Assembly: GCA_947259365.1 (NCBI GenBank)
Contig: CAMYMC010000017.1
Span: 69,083 to 133,082, forward strand
Source: an uncultured Acidimicrobiaceae bacterium
GTDB lineage: Bacteria; Actinomycetota; Acidimicrobiia; Spongiisociales; UBA5794
Direction of reading: 5' to 3'
DNA length: 64,000 nt
Below, one piece after another: positions 52,544-62,075 of this stretch; within the stretch, counting starts at the first letter, position 1; each line of letters begins with the position of its first letter. The notes under the pieces are model-generated. The model searched no databases. It was not told where the DNA came from and saw only the letters and a program-made list of their open reading frames with translations. The translations under genes and the position numbers were made by a program.

Positions 52544-53584
52544 TCAATCGCCGGGTACATCTCGCGAACCTGTGTCGAGAAGCCCAGCATCGACGAGCGT
52601 CCGCTCGCGCTTCGCTAGCGCGAGATCCGCCTCGATCATCATCTCGATCAGTTCCACAAAACCCACCCTCGGCTCCCAGCCGAGGACCTCGCGTGCCTTG
52701 GACGCGTCCCCTTGGAGCAGGTCAACCTCTGCAGGCCGGATATAGCGTTGATCGATCTCCACATGTTGAGACCAGTCGAGGCCGAGAAGGTTGAAAGCGA
52801 CCTCGCAGAGCTCTCGCACTGAGTGCCGCTCACCGGTCGCTATCACGTAGTCGTCCGGATCGTTGTGCTGGAGCATCAGCCACATGGCCTCCACGAAGTC
52901 GCCGGCAAAACCCCAATCCCGCTCAGCATCCAGGTTCCCGAGATAGAGAGTGCTCTGGAGGCCCAACTTGATGCGCGTTGCGGCCCGCGTCACCTTTCGG
53001 GTCACAAACGTCTCCCCCCGTCGTGGCGATTCGTGGTTGAACAGGATGCCGTTGCACACGAACATCCCGTACGCCTCCCTGTAATTCGCGCTCTGCCAGA
53101 AGCTGTAGGCCTTGGCCGCCCCGTACGGGCTCCGAGGGTGGAAGGGAGTCTGTTCGGTCTGTGGAATCTCGGTGACCCTGCCAAACATCTCGGAAGAGGA
53201 AGCCTGGTAGAAGCGCACACCGGGATCGAGCTGTCGCGCCGCCTCGAGAAGACGCAGAGTGCCGAGCGCATCGACGTCGACGCTGTAGATGGGGTTCTGG
53301 AAGGACACGGCGACGTGTGACTGGGCGCCGAGGTTGTAGATCTCCGTGGGTGCAATCTGCTGGAGCAGGTTGCTGAGGGAGTTGCCGTCTGTGAGGTCAC
53401 CGTAGTGAAGAAACAGTCGCGCGGACTCCACGTGCGGATCGACGTAGAGGTGTTCGATTCTCTCAGTCGAGAAGGACGATGATCGTCGGATGAGGCCGTG
53501 TACCTCATAGCCGCGTTGGAGCAGCAGTTCGCTGAGGTAGGAACCGTCCTGGCCTGTGATCCCTGTTAGGAAAGCCCTCTTCAC
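52544..53584 (-). CDS. gmd: GDP-mannose 4,6-dehydratase
   Basis: A 346-residue SDR. The NADP loop is [22 protein letters not shown], with the typical [14 protein letters not shown], the Tyr-x3-Lys motif [12 protein letters not shown], and the substrate region [24 protein letters not shown] and [10 protein letters not shown]. It converts GDP-mannose to GDP-4-keto-6-deoxymannose, precursor of fucose, rhamnose or perosamine. The next enzyme of such a pathway (for example an epimerase-reductase or aminotransferase) is absent from the window. GTG start six bases after an AGG; divergent from the polymerase gene. Confidence 0.95.
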   Translation of the reverse strand: MKRAFLTGITGQDGSYLSELLLQRGYEVHGLIRRSSSFSTERIEHLYVDPHVESARLFLHYGDLTDGNSLSNLLQQIAPTEIYNLGAQSHVAVSFQNPIYSVDVDALGTLRLLEAARQLDPGVRFYQASSSEMFGRVTEIPQTEQTPFHPRSPYGAAKAYSFWQSANYREAYGMFVCNGILFNHESPRRGETFVTRKVTRAATRIKLGLQSTLYLGNLDAERDWGFAGDFVEAMWLMLQHNDPDDYVIATGERHSVRELCEVAFNLLGLDWSQHVEIDQRYIRPAEVDLLQGDASKAREVLGWEPRVGFVELIEMMIEADLALAKRERTLVDAGLLDTGSRDVPGD

Positions 53585-53644
53585 GTTCACCTGCAGTACC
53601 GTCGCATACGGGCCGCTGGACACCTCCCCGGCGCCGACTCGGTC

Positions 53645-53672
53645 TTGCCAGCTGGGGTCGCAGCGGTACAGT
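53645..53672 (+). promoter_or_regulatory. Sigma-A-type promoter for the Wzy-like gene
   Basis: TTGCCA (53645-53650), 16-base spacer, TACAGT (53667-53672). Good match to both hexamers and spacing, 83 bases before the polymerase ATG, in the spacer divergent to gmd. Confidence 0.45.
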
Positions 53673-53754
53673 AGCTGCGGCCACGCAATCCTGGACTCGT
53701 GTGGCCGCTTCCGCCGTAGGGCTGCGGTCGGATGACGAGGACGGTGGGGAACGC

Positions 53755-55272
53755 ATGATTGCGCAGATCGGCGGCGAGGCGCCGCATTGGACGCCATGGC
53801 TCGCCTCCGGCATCGTAGGTGTATCGATCCTCGCTGCGGTAGCCCTCGTCTCCCGCCATCAGCAGCCGCTGCTCGGCTGGGGCGGCACCGAGATACTGGT
53901 CGTCGATAGCAGTCAGCCTGAGCCCGCTTCGCTGAGGAGGCTCGCAACCGCCCTGACCTGGCTCATTGCCGGGTACCTCTTCTTCGACAGGGGCTTTGCC
54001 TGGCTACATGTGCCCGGGACCCCGTTGTTCGTCGGAGAATCCGTGATCATCGCGGGCGTGGTCACACTGATGATGGTCTCCACGCAACTCGGCCGCATCG
54101 TTCGTTCTTCCGGATCGCTGCAATTCCTCGTCGGGTACATGGCTTGGGGAGCAGTGTTGCTGGCGATCGCTCTTCCTCGGTGGGGACTCGACGCGTTGCG
54201 CGACTCTGCTCTGTGGTACTACGGCATCGTCGCGCTCTTCGTCGCAATCCTGGTGATCTCGCGCCCGCAAAGGGTGGTCGAATGGCCTCAGCTGTTCGGG
54301 CGAGCAATCCCTGCCCTCTTGTTGTGGTACCCCATGGTCACGTTGGTCCAGGACCTCTTCCCGAGTTCACCGCTCGTCCCGGATTCGCAGGTGCCCCTCA
54401 CCGCGCATCGCGCCGGCAACATGGCGGTGCTTGCCGCCCTCGCCATCGCGTATCTCTGGATCGTCGATCGGGACCACGAACTCTTCACGACACAGCAGCG
54501 AGCGGCGCTGACAGCCCTGGGCATCTTTGTGATCCTTCTGAACGGAGTTCAGAATCGCGGCGGTCTCGTGGCAGCCGCCGTTGCCTTCCTGCTGCTCGCG
54601 GTCGTCACCCAGCGGGTCCGGCTCGACATCTTCGTCATCTCGACCGGCATCATCACGTTGCTGGTGTCCTTCGCGCTCGTCTTCGACCTCAAGATCGATC
54701 TCCTCGGCAGTCGCGACTTCTCGGTCGACCAACTCCTGAGGAATGTCGTGACGGTGGTCGACAGCGAAGCCGCAGGTGGGTCTCAGTCGGGAACCGTCCG
54801 TTGGCGGCTCCGAATATGGTCGGACGTCGTCGAAGACGTGACGGCTGAGAAACCCCTGACCGGCTTCGGGCCGGGTCCCGACTTGGGTAGGCGCTATGAC
54901 ATCACCCAGGCCTTCGACATCCGCCTCCGGAACCCCCACAACTCGCACATCGGAGTCCTGGGGCGCATGGGATGGGTAGGTGTCATGTTGTGGGTCGGGG
55001 TCTGGGTTTCTTGGGCATTGGAGATGGCGCTGCTGCGACGAAGACTCACCAGGGCCGGCAGGCCGCGAGAAGCCCGGCTCGCCGGCTGGCTGATAGTCTT
55101 CGCCGTGCCCATCCTTGTGAACGCGATCTTCGACCCGACACTGGAAGGCCCGCAAGTAGCGGTTGTGCTGTGGGCCTTTTTCGGGCTGGGTTCGGCTCTG
55201 GTCATTCTCGAGCGCGCGGGCCTCCTGCCCAGCAGTATCGGTCCACCCTCGGCGAGAGCCGCCTTGCGTTGA
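53755..55272 (+). CDS. O-antigen ligase/polymerase-like membrane protein (Wzy)
   Basis: About 505 residues from the ATG at [12 protein letters not shown] with GGTGGGGAACGC upstream. Eleven to twelve TM helices are visible. A large extracytoplasmic loop contains [17 protein letters not shown] and the [18 protein letters not shown] segment, matching the Wzy_C/O-antigen polymerase pattern with its conserved Asn-His core. It would polymerise lipid-linked repeat units at the outer face of the membrane. Followed 40 bases on by the flippase gene, so the two form an export pair. Confidence 0.8.
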   Translation: MIAQIGGEAPHWTPWLASGIVGVSILAAVALVSRHQQPLLGWGGTEILVVDSSQPEPASLRRLATALTWLIAGYLFFDRGFAWLHVPGTPLFVGESVIIAGVVTLMMVSTQLGRIVRSSGSLQFLVGYMAWGAVLLAIALPRWGLDALRDSALWYYGIVALFVAILVISRPQRVVEWPQLFGRAIPALLLWYPMVTLVQDLFPSSPLVPDSQVPLTAHRAGNMAVLAALAIAYLWIVDRDHELFTTQQRAALTALGIFVILLNGVQNRGGLVAAAVAFLLLAVVTQRVRLDIFVISTGIITLLVSFALVFDLKIDLLGSRDFSVDQLLRNVVTVVDSEAAGGSQSGTVRWRLRIWSDVVEDVTAEKPLTGFGPGPDLGRRYDITQAFDIRLRNPHNSHIGVLGRMGWVGVMLWVGVWVSWALEMALLRRRLTRAGRPREARLAGWLIVFAVPILVNAIFDPTLEGPQVAVVLWAFFGLGSALVILERAGLLPSSIGPPSARAALR

Positions 55273-55312
55273 TCGAGCGAGCCCCTGGCCTGCGCGCAGC
55301 CGTTAGCCCGAC

Positions 55313-56632
55313 GTGACAGCTGGCGGGCAGCGAGACGGACCCCCCAAAGTCGAGTCTCTCGGCAGCCGCGATGTCGGTCGGTCACTGCCGGCCGGCGTGC
55401 TCGACGCCGGAATGGCGTCTCTGGCGACGTTCAGCACCGGCCTCGTCGCAGCCAACATCCTGAGCCGCTCGGAGCTCGGAGTGTACGGCGTGTTTTTCGC
55501 CGCATTCATGTTGGGGCAGATGATCTCCAATCAACTCATCTACGCGCCGGCCGAGATCGCAGCCGTCAGAGAGCCGGTCCACGTCCGCGTCGGTGTCCTG
55601 CGGGACAGCCTCCTGCTCGGCATCGGCCCCGCCACGGTGGGTGTCCTCGCGATCCTCATAGCTCTCTTCATTGCCGCCCGAGTCGGAGACACCGACCTCG
55701 TGTTCGCGTTGACACTCACTGCGGCTCTCACGACCTTCTTCTGGCCGACCCAAGATCACGTTCGCAGAATGCTGCACATCTCCGGCAGGTCCTGGCGGGC
55801 GGTGGGTGTCTCGAGTATTCATCTGACCGTCACGCTCCTGTCGCTCGGCGTCATGCACATTGCGGATGTGCCGGTCGCCTGGGTTCCCTTCGGTTCGTTG
55901 GCCATCGCCAACATCATCTCGCTGGCCGCCGGGATCATGCTCTCCGGGACCTTGTGGCGCGACCCTGCGGCACCCGTGACTCGCTTGGAGTTCATGTCGC
56001 TCGTGAGGGCCGGGCGTTGGTTCCTCATCGGAGCCGGCATGCCAACGGCCATGATCTTCGTGGCCGTGGCAGTGATGACGGCCCTAGCCGGCGCAGAAGC
56101 CGTCGGGCATGCCGAGGCAGCTCGAATCATCGCGCAACCGGTCGGCGTCCTCGGGACCGGCCTGGCTGCGGTCCTGAGCCCACGAGCGATGGAAGCCGCA
56201 GCCGCACGGGATTCTGCATCGGCCAGCCACCCGCGCCGCCTCTTCGTCGGCTTGAACGTTGGAGCAGGACTCGTCTACATGGTGATTGCGGGGCTGCCGT
56301 GGGCGCTGAACCCCATGCGGCTCCTCGTGCCCGCCGCATATGACGTGGAGTGGCTGGCGCTCGCGAGCATCGCGGCGACGTTGATCTCGATCTTGCTGGC
56401 GATCGTCGTCAGTGAGCTTGCGGCCGCGCGCGGAGAGCTGACGATCGCAAGAATCTCGACGGCTGCGACACCTTTCTCGCTGGCTGCGGCGGCCACGGCG
56501 GGCTTTTCTGGTGCCTTCGCGCTACCGCTGAGCAGAGCCGTCGGCAGCGTCGTTCGCATCGCGGCCATGGCACGCGCCCTCCGGCGGTATTACGCACATC
56601 CAACAACCATCGAAGCCACGCACCGCACGTGA
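55313..56632 (+). CDS. Polysaccharide flippase-like membrane protein (Wzx/MOP superfamily)
   Basis: A 439-residue protein with 10-12 TM helices. VLDAGMASLATFSTGLVAANIL at the N-terminus and the repeated Ala/Gly-rich helices fit the MOP superfamily of lipid-linked oligosaccharide flippases. No catalytic motif is expected. GTG start. It follows the Wzy-like gene by 40 bases on the same strand. Placement between polymerase and a glycosyltransferase supports the Wzx assignment; a mere membrane-protein label would be the conservative alternative. Confidence 0.75.
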   Translation: MTAGGQRDGPPKVESLGSRDVGRSLPAGVLDAGMASLATFSTGLVAANILSRSELGVYGVFFAAFMLGQMISNQLIYAPAEIAAVREPVHVRVGVLRDSLLLGIGPATVGVLAILIALFIAARVGDTDLVFALTLTAALTTFFWPTQDHVRRMLHISGRSWRAVGVSSIHLTVTLLSLGVMHIADVPVAWVPFGSLAIANIISLAAGIMLSGTLWRDPAAPVTRLEFMSLVRAGRWFLIGAGMPTAMIFVAVAVMTALAGAEAVGHAEAARIIAQPVGVLGTGLAAVLSPRAMEAAAARDSASASHPRRLFVGLNVGAGLVYMVIAGLPWALNPMRLLVPAAYDVEWLALASIAATLISILLAIVVSELAAARGELTIARISTAATPFSLAAAATAGFSGAFALPLSRAVGSVVRIAAMARALRRYYAHPTTIEATHRT

Positions 56633-56664
56633 GCAGTCCAGCCCGTCGAGTTGTAGAAGGTGGC

Positions 56665-57843
56665 CTATCGGGAGCCACTGAGACGAGCGTCGATTGCGTC
56701 TTCGTAGATGCGCTCGAGCTGCTCGATGTTCGCGGTTGCGGTGAAGTCATGGGCAAACTTGGCCCGGGCTTTCGCTCGCATTGCCCGTAGTACGCGGGGT
56801 TCGGCTGATAGGCGCGTCATGATGGCAGCCAGGTCGCCGGTCGCACCGGGTTCGAAGAGAAACCCCGTTCCTCCATCGTCGACCAACTCCGTGAGTGCAC
56901 CGATACGTGAAACGACCACCGGCGTTGCCGACGCATATGCCTCAAGGGCCACCCTGCCGAAGGTCTCGTACACCGTGGACGGCACCACCACGACTGCAGC
57001 TGCCCCCATCAAGGCATACACATCCTCGAGGCTCTTGCGCCCGAGATAATCGACGAGAGGATTGCTCGTCGCGCTCGCTCGCACCAGCGGTTCAAGCGGT
57101 CCGTCACCCACGATCCGAATCGGCATTGTCACGCCCGGCGCCGACCACGCTTCGAGCAGCATCTCGATACCCTTCTCGCGGGAAAGCCGCCCAACGAACA
57201 GCGCGAAACCGCCTTCCCCTCGTCCGGGCCCCGGATCGGGATAGACGGTGTGGGGCTTCACCTCGATACGGACACCACTGAAGCCACCTTCCAGGTATTT
57301 GTCCCGGGCGAACTGACTCGGCGCAACATAGACGTCTACGTCATTCGACCAGGTGCCGAGGAGGCGGTGCGCTGCCGCCATAGCGGCAATCGCGGCGGTG
57401 CCGGGCCTGCTGTCTCGATAGCAAGCGTGGAGAATCCCCGGCCACGAGAAACGGCGTCCCAGGCAGTCCTCACAAGGCGCTCCGTCGCGAAACAGAGTCG
57501 CAGCAGGACAGATGAGGCGGTAGTTGTGAAGGCTTTGGACGACTGGAACATCGTGGTGGCTCGCCACCCGGTGCGCGACGGGTGAGATCAGGGGAAAGAA
57601 GTTCTGGACGTGAACCACGTCGAACGGATCCGAAAGGACAACACCCATTCGACGCCGCGTTTCAGCCGACCAGATGGTGCGCGAAGCGGTGCGTATCAGT
57701 CCAAGCTGGGCAATGCGCTCGTTCGTCTCTTCGTACAGGACGACATCGTGACCGCGTTGACGCAACATGGCGGTCTCGATATCTGTGGTTTCGTCCTCCC
57801 CGCCGCGTTCCAGGTACCTGGTGTGGACCATGAGGATCTTCAT
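56665..57843 (-). CDS. Glycosyltransferase family 4
   Basis: A 392-residue GT-B glycosyltransferase. MKILMVHTRYLERGGEDETTD opens the acceptor domain; VVQSLHNYRLICPAATLFRDG and CEDCLGRRFSW are typical of this GT4 subgroup, with cysteines that may bind metal. The donor domain has FALFVGRLSREKGIEMLLEAWS, RIVGDGPLEPLVRA and VYETFGRVALEAYASATPVVVS. No Shine-Dalgarno before the ATG. Converges with the flippase gene. The frame stays open far upstream, but those residues are not protein-like. Confidence 0.85.
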   Translation of the reverse strand: MKILMVHTRYLERGGEDETTDIETAMLRQRGHDVVLYEETNERIAQLGLIRTASRTIWSAETRRRMGVVLSDPFDVVHVQNFFPLISPVAHRVASHHDVPVVQSLHNYRLICPAATLFRDGAPCEDCLGRRFSWPGILHACYRDSRPGTAAIAAMAAAHRLLGTWSNDVDVYVAPSQFARDKYLEGGFSGVRIEVKPHTVYPDPGPGRGEGGFALFVGRLSREKGIEMLLEAWSAPGVTMPIRIVGDGPLEPLVRASATSNPLVDYLGRKSLEDVYALMGAAAVVVVPSTVYETFGRVALEAYASATPVVVSRIGALTELVDDGGTGFLFEPGATGDLAAIMTRLSAEPRVLRAMRAKARAKFAHDFTATANIEQLERIYEDAIDARLSGSR

Positions 57844-58435
57844 CGGCGGGAATGGTACCGGACCGACTCTCCGCAAAACGACCTCGGGATTTGGGCTCGA
57901 GGCAGCTGGACTCGACCGGAGGGGACAGCAACCCTGGTGGCCGAGGGGCTCACATCGGCTCGCGGAGGCACCGGCTGTGACAGCGTTGAAGCATCGGTGA
58001 CCGTTAGCAGCCGAACCGGCGCACATGACCCTGCGCGGTCGGTCCGGCGCACGTCGCGCATGCGTGACCGGTGACCTCGTCACCCGAGGCGTTCGCGCCG
58101 GTTCCGCCCTCAGACCTGGGGGAACCCCAGCGGCGTCCAGCGCGGGGCCCGCGACGGGCGGTGCCCGGAAGACACCCGTACCCGCGGTCGGCACCTCACC
58201 ACGCGCAGCGGTCCGCAGCGCACGATCGACTCGAACCCAGGACAGACGAGGCACACGACGACGTCGACATCGCCCTGCTCGGGACAACCGACCATGCCGC
58301 CACCATCGACGATGTGCTCGGTGAGCTTCACAGACCGATCGTTGCGTCGCCGCCAGGCTCCCGCAAGAGGCGAAAGTCCCCGCCGCGATCGGCGCCGGTC
58401 TGGCGTTGGCGCGATCGAGACGCCAGACTGGCGAA
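57844..58435. other. 592-base spacer at the end of the exopolysaccharide locus
   Basis: No recognised gene. A 122-codon GTG frame on the plus strand (58071-58439) ends in a GTGA overlap with the next gene; see its own entry. On the minus strand the frame of the glycosyltransferase stays open but reads low-complexity Arg/Ala/Pro. I see no tRNA or repeat. Confidence 0.5.
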
Positions 58436-58439
58436 GTGA
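58071..58439 (+). CDS. Doubtful small ORF coupled to the MFS gene
   Basis: 122 codons from GTG, rich in Pro, Arg and Ser. It is notable only because its TGA overlaps the GTG of the MFS transporter in the GTGA pattern used throughout this chromosome, and because DDVDIALLGTTDHAATIDDVLGELHRPIV looks protein-like. No family is recognised and no Shine-Dalgarno is clear. It could equally be a chance open frame in G+C-rich DNA. Confidence 0.25.
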   Translation: MTSSPEAFAPVPPSDLGEPQRRPARGPRRAVPGRHPYPRSAPHHAQRSAAHDRLEPRTDEAHDDVDIALLGTTDHAATIDDVLGELHRPIVASPPGSRKRRKSPPRSAPVWRWRDRDARLAK

Positions 58440-59779
58440 CCGGCGCCACACCCCTCCCGACGGTGCGCCGCGTGCTGCGCGGCTATTACGCCCTCGCCGG
58501 GCTGTACACCCTCGCCGCCTCGGTCATCTGGGGCGTGAACACGCTCTTCCTCCTCGATGCCGGCCTCGGCATCGCCGAGGTCTTCATCGCCAACGCCGCG
58601 TTCTCTGCAGGCATGGTCATCTTCGAGATCCCGACCGGGGTCGTCGCCGACACGCTCGGGCGCAGGGCCTCCTTCCTCCTCAGTGTGGCGGTGCTCGCCG
58701 TCTCGACCGTTGCCTACGTCGGGCTCGCCGAGATCGACGCCGGTGTTGTCCCCTTCTCGGTCGTGTCGGTCTTCATCGGGCTCGGCTTCACCTTCTACTC
58801 CGGCGCGGTGGAGGCGTGGCTCGTCGACGCCCTGCGGGAGACGGGCTACACCGGCGAGCTCGACGACGTCTTCGCCCGCGGCCAGATGGTGACCGGCGCG
58901 ACGATGCTCGTGGGGACGGTCGGCGGCGGCATCCTCGGGGGCATCGACCTGTCGATCCCGTACATTGCCCGGGCGGTGATGCTCGTCGCGTTGTTCTATC
59001 TCGCCGCCCGTCTCATGCACGACGTCGGGTTCACCCCGCAGCCGGTCGCGCTCGCCCGGTTGCCGGCGGCGATGGGCGAGGTGGCGCGGGCCGGTGTGAC
59101 CTTCGGCTGGCGGCAGCGGCCGCTGCGGCTCCTCATGGTCGTCGCGCTCGTCCAGGGCGCCTTCCTGAGCTGGGGTTTCTACGCATGGCAGCCGTACTTC
59201 CTCGATCTCCTCGAGCGCGATGCGGTCTGGGTCGCCGGTGTCGTCAGCGCGCTGATCGCCCTGTCGACGATCGCCGGCAACGTCGTCGTCGAGTGGTTCA
59301 CGCGGTTGTGCGGCCGGCGGACGACTTTGCTGCTGTGGGCGGCGGCGGTGCAGACGACCGGCGCCGTCGTCGTCGGCGTCGCCACCTCGTTCTGGGTCGC
59401 GCTCGTTGCGCTCCTCCTCGTCACCGCGTCGCTCGGCGCCGCCGGCCCGGTGCGCCAGTCCTACGTCCACCAGCTGATCCCGACGCAGCAGCGAGCCACC
59501 GTGGTGTCGTTCGACTCGATGGTCGCCGGGGTGGGGAGCACCGGCGGTCAGGCGGGTCTCGGCGCTCTCGCCCAGGCGCAGTCGTTCTCGGCCGGATACG
59601 TCGTCGGGGGCGGCGCAACGGTGCTCGCCCTGCCGCTGCTGTGGCTGGTTCGCCGACTCGGCGGACCAGCCGACGAGATCGTCGGAGCGCGCGCCGGCGC
59701 CGAAGGGACGTGCGCCGCCCAGGGCCTGCCGAGCGTCGCTCACGTCGAGTCCCAGCCCCGCGAGACGGTCTCGGCCTGA
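58436..59779 (+). CDS. Major facilitator superfamily transporter
   Basis: A 447-residue protein with twelve TM helices. The loop 2-3 signature is present as PTGVVADTLGRRASFLLS, and its weaker counterpart in the second half is VVEWFTRLCGRRTTLLLW. The sequence resembles drug/metabolite efflux MFS proteins; the substrate is not predictable. The GTG start overlaps a doubtful small ORF by four bases; an in-frame TTG at 58406 is an alternative. The C-terminal 40 residues are polar and low-complexity. Confidence 0.87.
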   Translation: MTGATPLPTVRRVLRGYYALAGLYTLAASVIWGVNTLFLLDAGLGIAEVFIANAAFSAGMVIFEIPTGVVADTLGRRASFLLSVAVLAVSTVAYVGLAEIDAGVVPFSVVSVFIGLGFTFYSGAVEAWLVDALRETGYTGELDDVFARGQMVTGATMLVGTVGGGILGGIDLSIPYIARAVMLVALFYLAARLMHDVGFTPQPVALARLPAAMGEVARAGVTFGWRQRPLRLLMVVALVQGAFLSWGFYAWQPYFLDLLERDAVWVAGVVSALIALSTIAGNVVVEWFTRLCGRRTTLLLWAAAVQTTGAVVVGVATSFWVALVALLLVTASLGAAGPVRQSYVHQLIPTQQRATVVSFDSMVAGVGSTGGQAGLGALAQAQSFSAGYVVGGGATVLALPLLWLVRRLGGPADEIVGARAGAEGTCAAQGLPSVAHVESQPRETVSA

Positions 59780-59800
59780 GCGAATCACCCGGGGCCAGGC

Positions 59801-61000
59801 TCAGGCGACGAGTTCGGTGTCGGGGTGGAAGTTCGCCCAGACGAACCAGAGCACTCGACTGTGATGGAGGAAGGGCACCAGGTCGCTCCCACTCCCGTCG
59901 AGCGCCTTGCCGGAGCCGTCCCAGCGCTCACCGCTGCGCCGGTCCACCAGCTCTCCCGTCTCGGTTCGAGAGAGTTCGACCACGCCCCCGGATCGGGCTC
60001 GCTCGAATACCGCTACCGCTCCCCCGGCAGTGCATGCCAGCGTGATCGGCACATCGCCGACCGAGTCGTTGATGACGCCTTCTTGGCACACCCTGCTCAC
60101 CGCGTGGGCCCGCGCCCCAGCGGTGTGCTCGATCCCGATGACCTCGGTCTTGTTGGGGAGGCGGTCGTCGAAGCGCTCGATCGTGGGGAACATGGGAGCC
60201 TCCCGAGCCCGGTTGGCCTCGAGGAACTTCGTGCCGATGAACTTCCTCACGAAGGTGTCCCAGCCGCCGGCCGGGGGGTTGTAGAAGACCCGGGTGTCGG
60301 GGTGGAGCGCTCGCCACGATCCCCACGACATGATCTGGGTGGGGTGGACGTCGAGTCGTGACCCGGCGCCGGGCCCGTGGAGAACGGTGCCCTCGATCTG
60401 CTGGATGAGCCGCTTGCCGGCCGCGTCCCAGATCACCATGTTGTTCTCCCACTGGATCGGCATGATGCAGCGCATGGCCACGCCGTCGAGCTCGGGGGTG
60501 AAGGCGAGGCCGAGGTTGCTCAGCAGGCAATAGCTCATCACGACCGGCTCCCCCCCGACCGTTGCCTCGACGAGATGCGGCCGGAAGGACCAGTCCACGG
60601 GGAAGGCGCGCGCGTCGCCGTTGACCTCGAGTCCGATGACGGGATCGTCGTCGGTGAGGGTGACCCGGTCGTCGCCGGCTCCGAGCCACTCCGGGTCCCG
60701 GATCGAGGGGAACATCACGTAGGGCGACATGACGAACCCCAGCACGGTGAAGAGGGCGATGAGCACCCCGGTGACGATGATCAGCACGGTGCTCGTGGCC
60801 TCGACGGTGGCATGCAGGATGAGCGCGATGACCCACAACGCGACGCTGACGCCGATGATGCGAGAGCGCGTCCGTAGCACCCGATAGACCGCCAGCCGGG
60901 TCGGCTTGTACACCATCTGGGAGAAGTCGCCGGTGATGGCGCCGGCGTAGGCCACCGGGATCACGGCTGTGACGGCAACGAGCGCGGCGAGCACCGACAC
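59801..61000 (-). CDS. DUF3179-domain membrane protein
   Basis: A 399-residue protein starting at a GTG with a clear GGAGGG upstream. N-terminal TM helices (VLAALVAVTAVIPVAYAGAIT, and two more near VSVALWVIALILHATV and VLIIVTGVLIALFTVLGFV) precede a DUF3179 domain: DDPVIGLEVNGDARAFPVDW, VGGEPVVMSYCLLSNLGLAF, and the His/Trp-containing GTVLHGPGAGSRLDV and LHPDTRVFYN. The family is widespread but has no established function; a conserved Cys-containing CLLSN segment suggests metal or thiol chemistry. Nothing in the neighbourhood fixes its role. Confidence 0.8.
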   Translation of the reverse strand: MSVLAALVAVTAVIPVAYAGAITGDFSQMVYKPTRLAVYRVLRTRSRIIGVSVALWVIALILHATVEATSTVLIIVTGVLIALFTVLGFVMSPYVMFPSIRDPEWLGAGDDRVTLTDDDPVIGLEVNGDARAFPVDWSFRPHLVEATVGGEPVVMSYCLLSNLGLAFTPELDGVAMRCIMPIQWENNMVIWDAAGKRLIQQIEGTVLHGPGAGSRLDVHPTQIMSWGSWRALHPDTRVFYNPPAGGWDTFVRKFIGTKFLEANRAREAPMFPTIERFDDRLPNKTEVIGIEHTAGARAHAVSRVCQEGVINDSVGDVPITLACTAGGAVAVFERARSGGVVELSRTETGELVDRRSGERWDGSGKALDGSGSDLVPFLHHSRVLWFVWANFHPDTELVA

Positions 61001-61079
61001 CGTTCCCTCCTTCGTCGGGAGGTTCTCAGGGTATCGACTGCGACGAGCCGTCCATCGCTCCCGGCGGGCGATGCCGGGC

Positions 61080-62048
61080 TCAGACGTCGGCGAGCACCGC
61101 GGCGACGGTCTCCATGAGCGCCGACGCGCCCTCGATCTCGTAGACGGGGAGGAGGAACTCGTCGAAGCCGTGGCGCTCCATGACCTCGCCGAGCTCGGTT
61201 GCGCACTCCGACGGGGTGCCGGCGATGACGAACGGGTGGACCCACTCGTCGGGGATGAGCTCGGCGGCGGCGTGAAGCCCATCGCCCATTGCCCGCCGGA
61301 TCCTGTCGGCGTCGCGATCGGTGAGCCCGATGAGCTCTCGCACTTGTGGTGGGGAGTCGACGAGCCGGTACGTCATGTGCGGCTTGGTGTCCGCCATGGC
61401 CCTGTCGTCGGTGATGATCATCGTCGAGTAGCAGATCATCGGGGAGTTCCCCGTTCCCCGGGCTCCGGCGGCGATGCGAGCGGTGTAGTCGCCGAGCACG
61501 TCGCGGTGGATGAAGTCGAGCATCACCCCGTCCGCCGCGGCCCCACCGAGGCCGAGCATCCGCGGGCCGCGCCCGGCGAGCCACACCTCGATGCCAGGAC
61601 GCCCGTAGGCGAGCCGGGCCGCCCGCAGCGTCGTCGACGCACCATCGAGGTCGGCCACCTCGCCGCTCCACAGTCTGCGGCACACCTCGATCGTCTCTCC
61701 GACCGCGGTTACCGGCCCGGTCCGCTCGATACCGAGCGGTGCCAGCGTCAGGCTCCCTCCGGCGCCGATTCCGAGGAAGGCCCGGCCGGAGGACACCTCG
61801 TCGAGGCTGGCGACGGCGGCCGCCGTCGTTGCCGGATGGCGGGTGTACGGGTTCGTGATGCCGGGGCCGATGCGAATGCGCTCGGTTTCGGCGGCGATCG
61901 CCGTCATCGTCACGTAGACGTCCCTCGTCGCGAGGCCCTCGTCATAGACCCAGCAGCGGTCGTAGCCGAGGCCCTCGGCGACCGTGGCGAGCTCGATGAC
62001 CGCGGCAACGGGGTGCTCGGGGATGAGGTTCACGCCTGCGGTGATCAC
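61080..62048 (-). CDS. LLM-class flavin/F420-dependent oxidoreductase
   Basis: A 322-residue luciferase-like monooxygenase-fold protein. TAVGLGLGAG-like loops are represented by GRAFLGIGAGGSLTLAPLG, with GPGITNPYTRHPATTAAAVASLDEV and RMLGLGGAAADGVMLDF. The sequence is closest to the methylene-tetrahydromethanopterin reductase (Mer-like) F420 group, common in actinobacteria. The substrate is unknown. GTG start. It lies downstream of the amidohydrolase and Mo-enzyme genes and may take part in the same catabolic route. Confidence 0.85.
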   Translation of the reverse strand: MITAGVNLIPEHPVAAVIELATVAEGLGYDRCWVYDEGLATRDVYVTMTAIAAETERIRIGPGITNPYTRHPATTAAAVASLDEVSSGRAFLGIGAGGSLTLAPLGIERTGPVTAVGETIEVCRRLWSGEVADLDGASTTLRAARLAYGRPGIEVWLAGRGPRMLGLGGAAADGVMLDFIHRDVLGDYTARIAAGARGTGNSPMICYSTMIITDDRAMADTKPHMTYRLVDSPPQVRELIGLTDRDADRIRRAMGDGLHAAAELIPDEWVHPFVIAGTPSECATELGEVMERHGFDEFLLPVYEIEGASALMETVAAVLADV

Positions 62049-62075
62049 GAGCCGGGACTCTAGGAGGCGGCGGGC

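Noticed and set aside
36957-57843. Prophage or transposon as carrier of the exopolysaccharide locus
   Set aside because: No integrase, transposase, attachment repeat or tRNA at either edge; island-like only by gene content and spacing.
58201-58260. GGTTCGAGTC on the minus strand, like a tRNA T-loop
   Set aside because: The flanking five bases do not pair as a T-stem, and no acceptor or anticodon arms are found around it.
57844-58449. N-terminal extension of the 56.7-kb glycosyltransferase
   Set aside because: Low-complexity Arg/Ala/Pro residues; the family start is at MKILMVHTRY.
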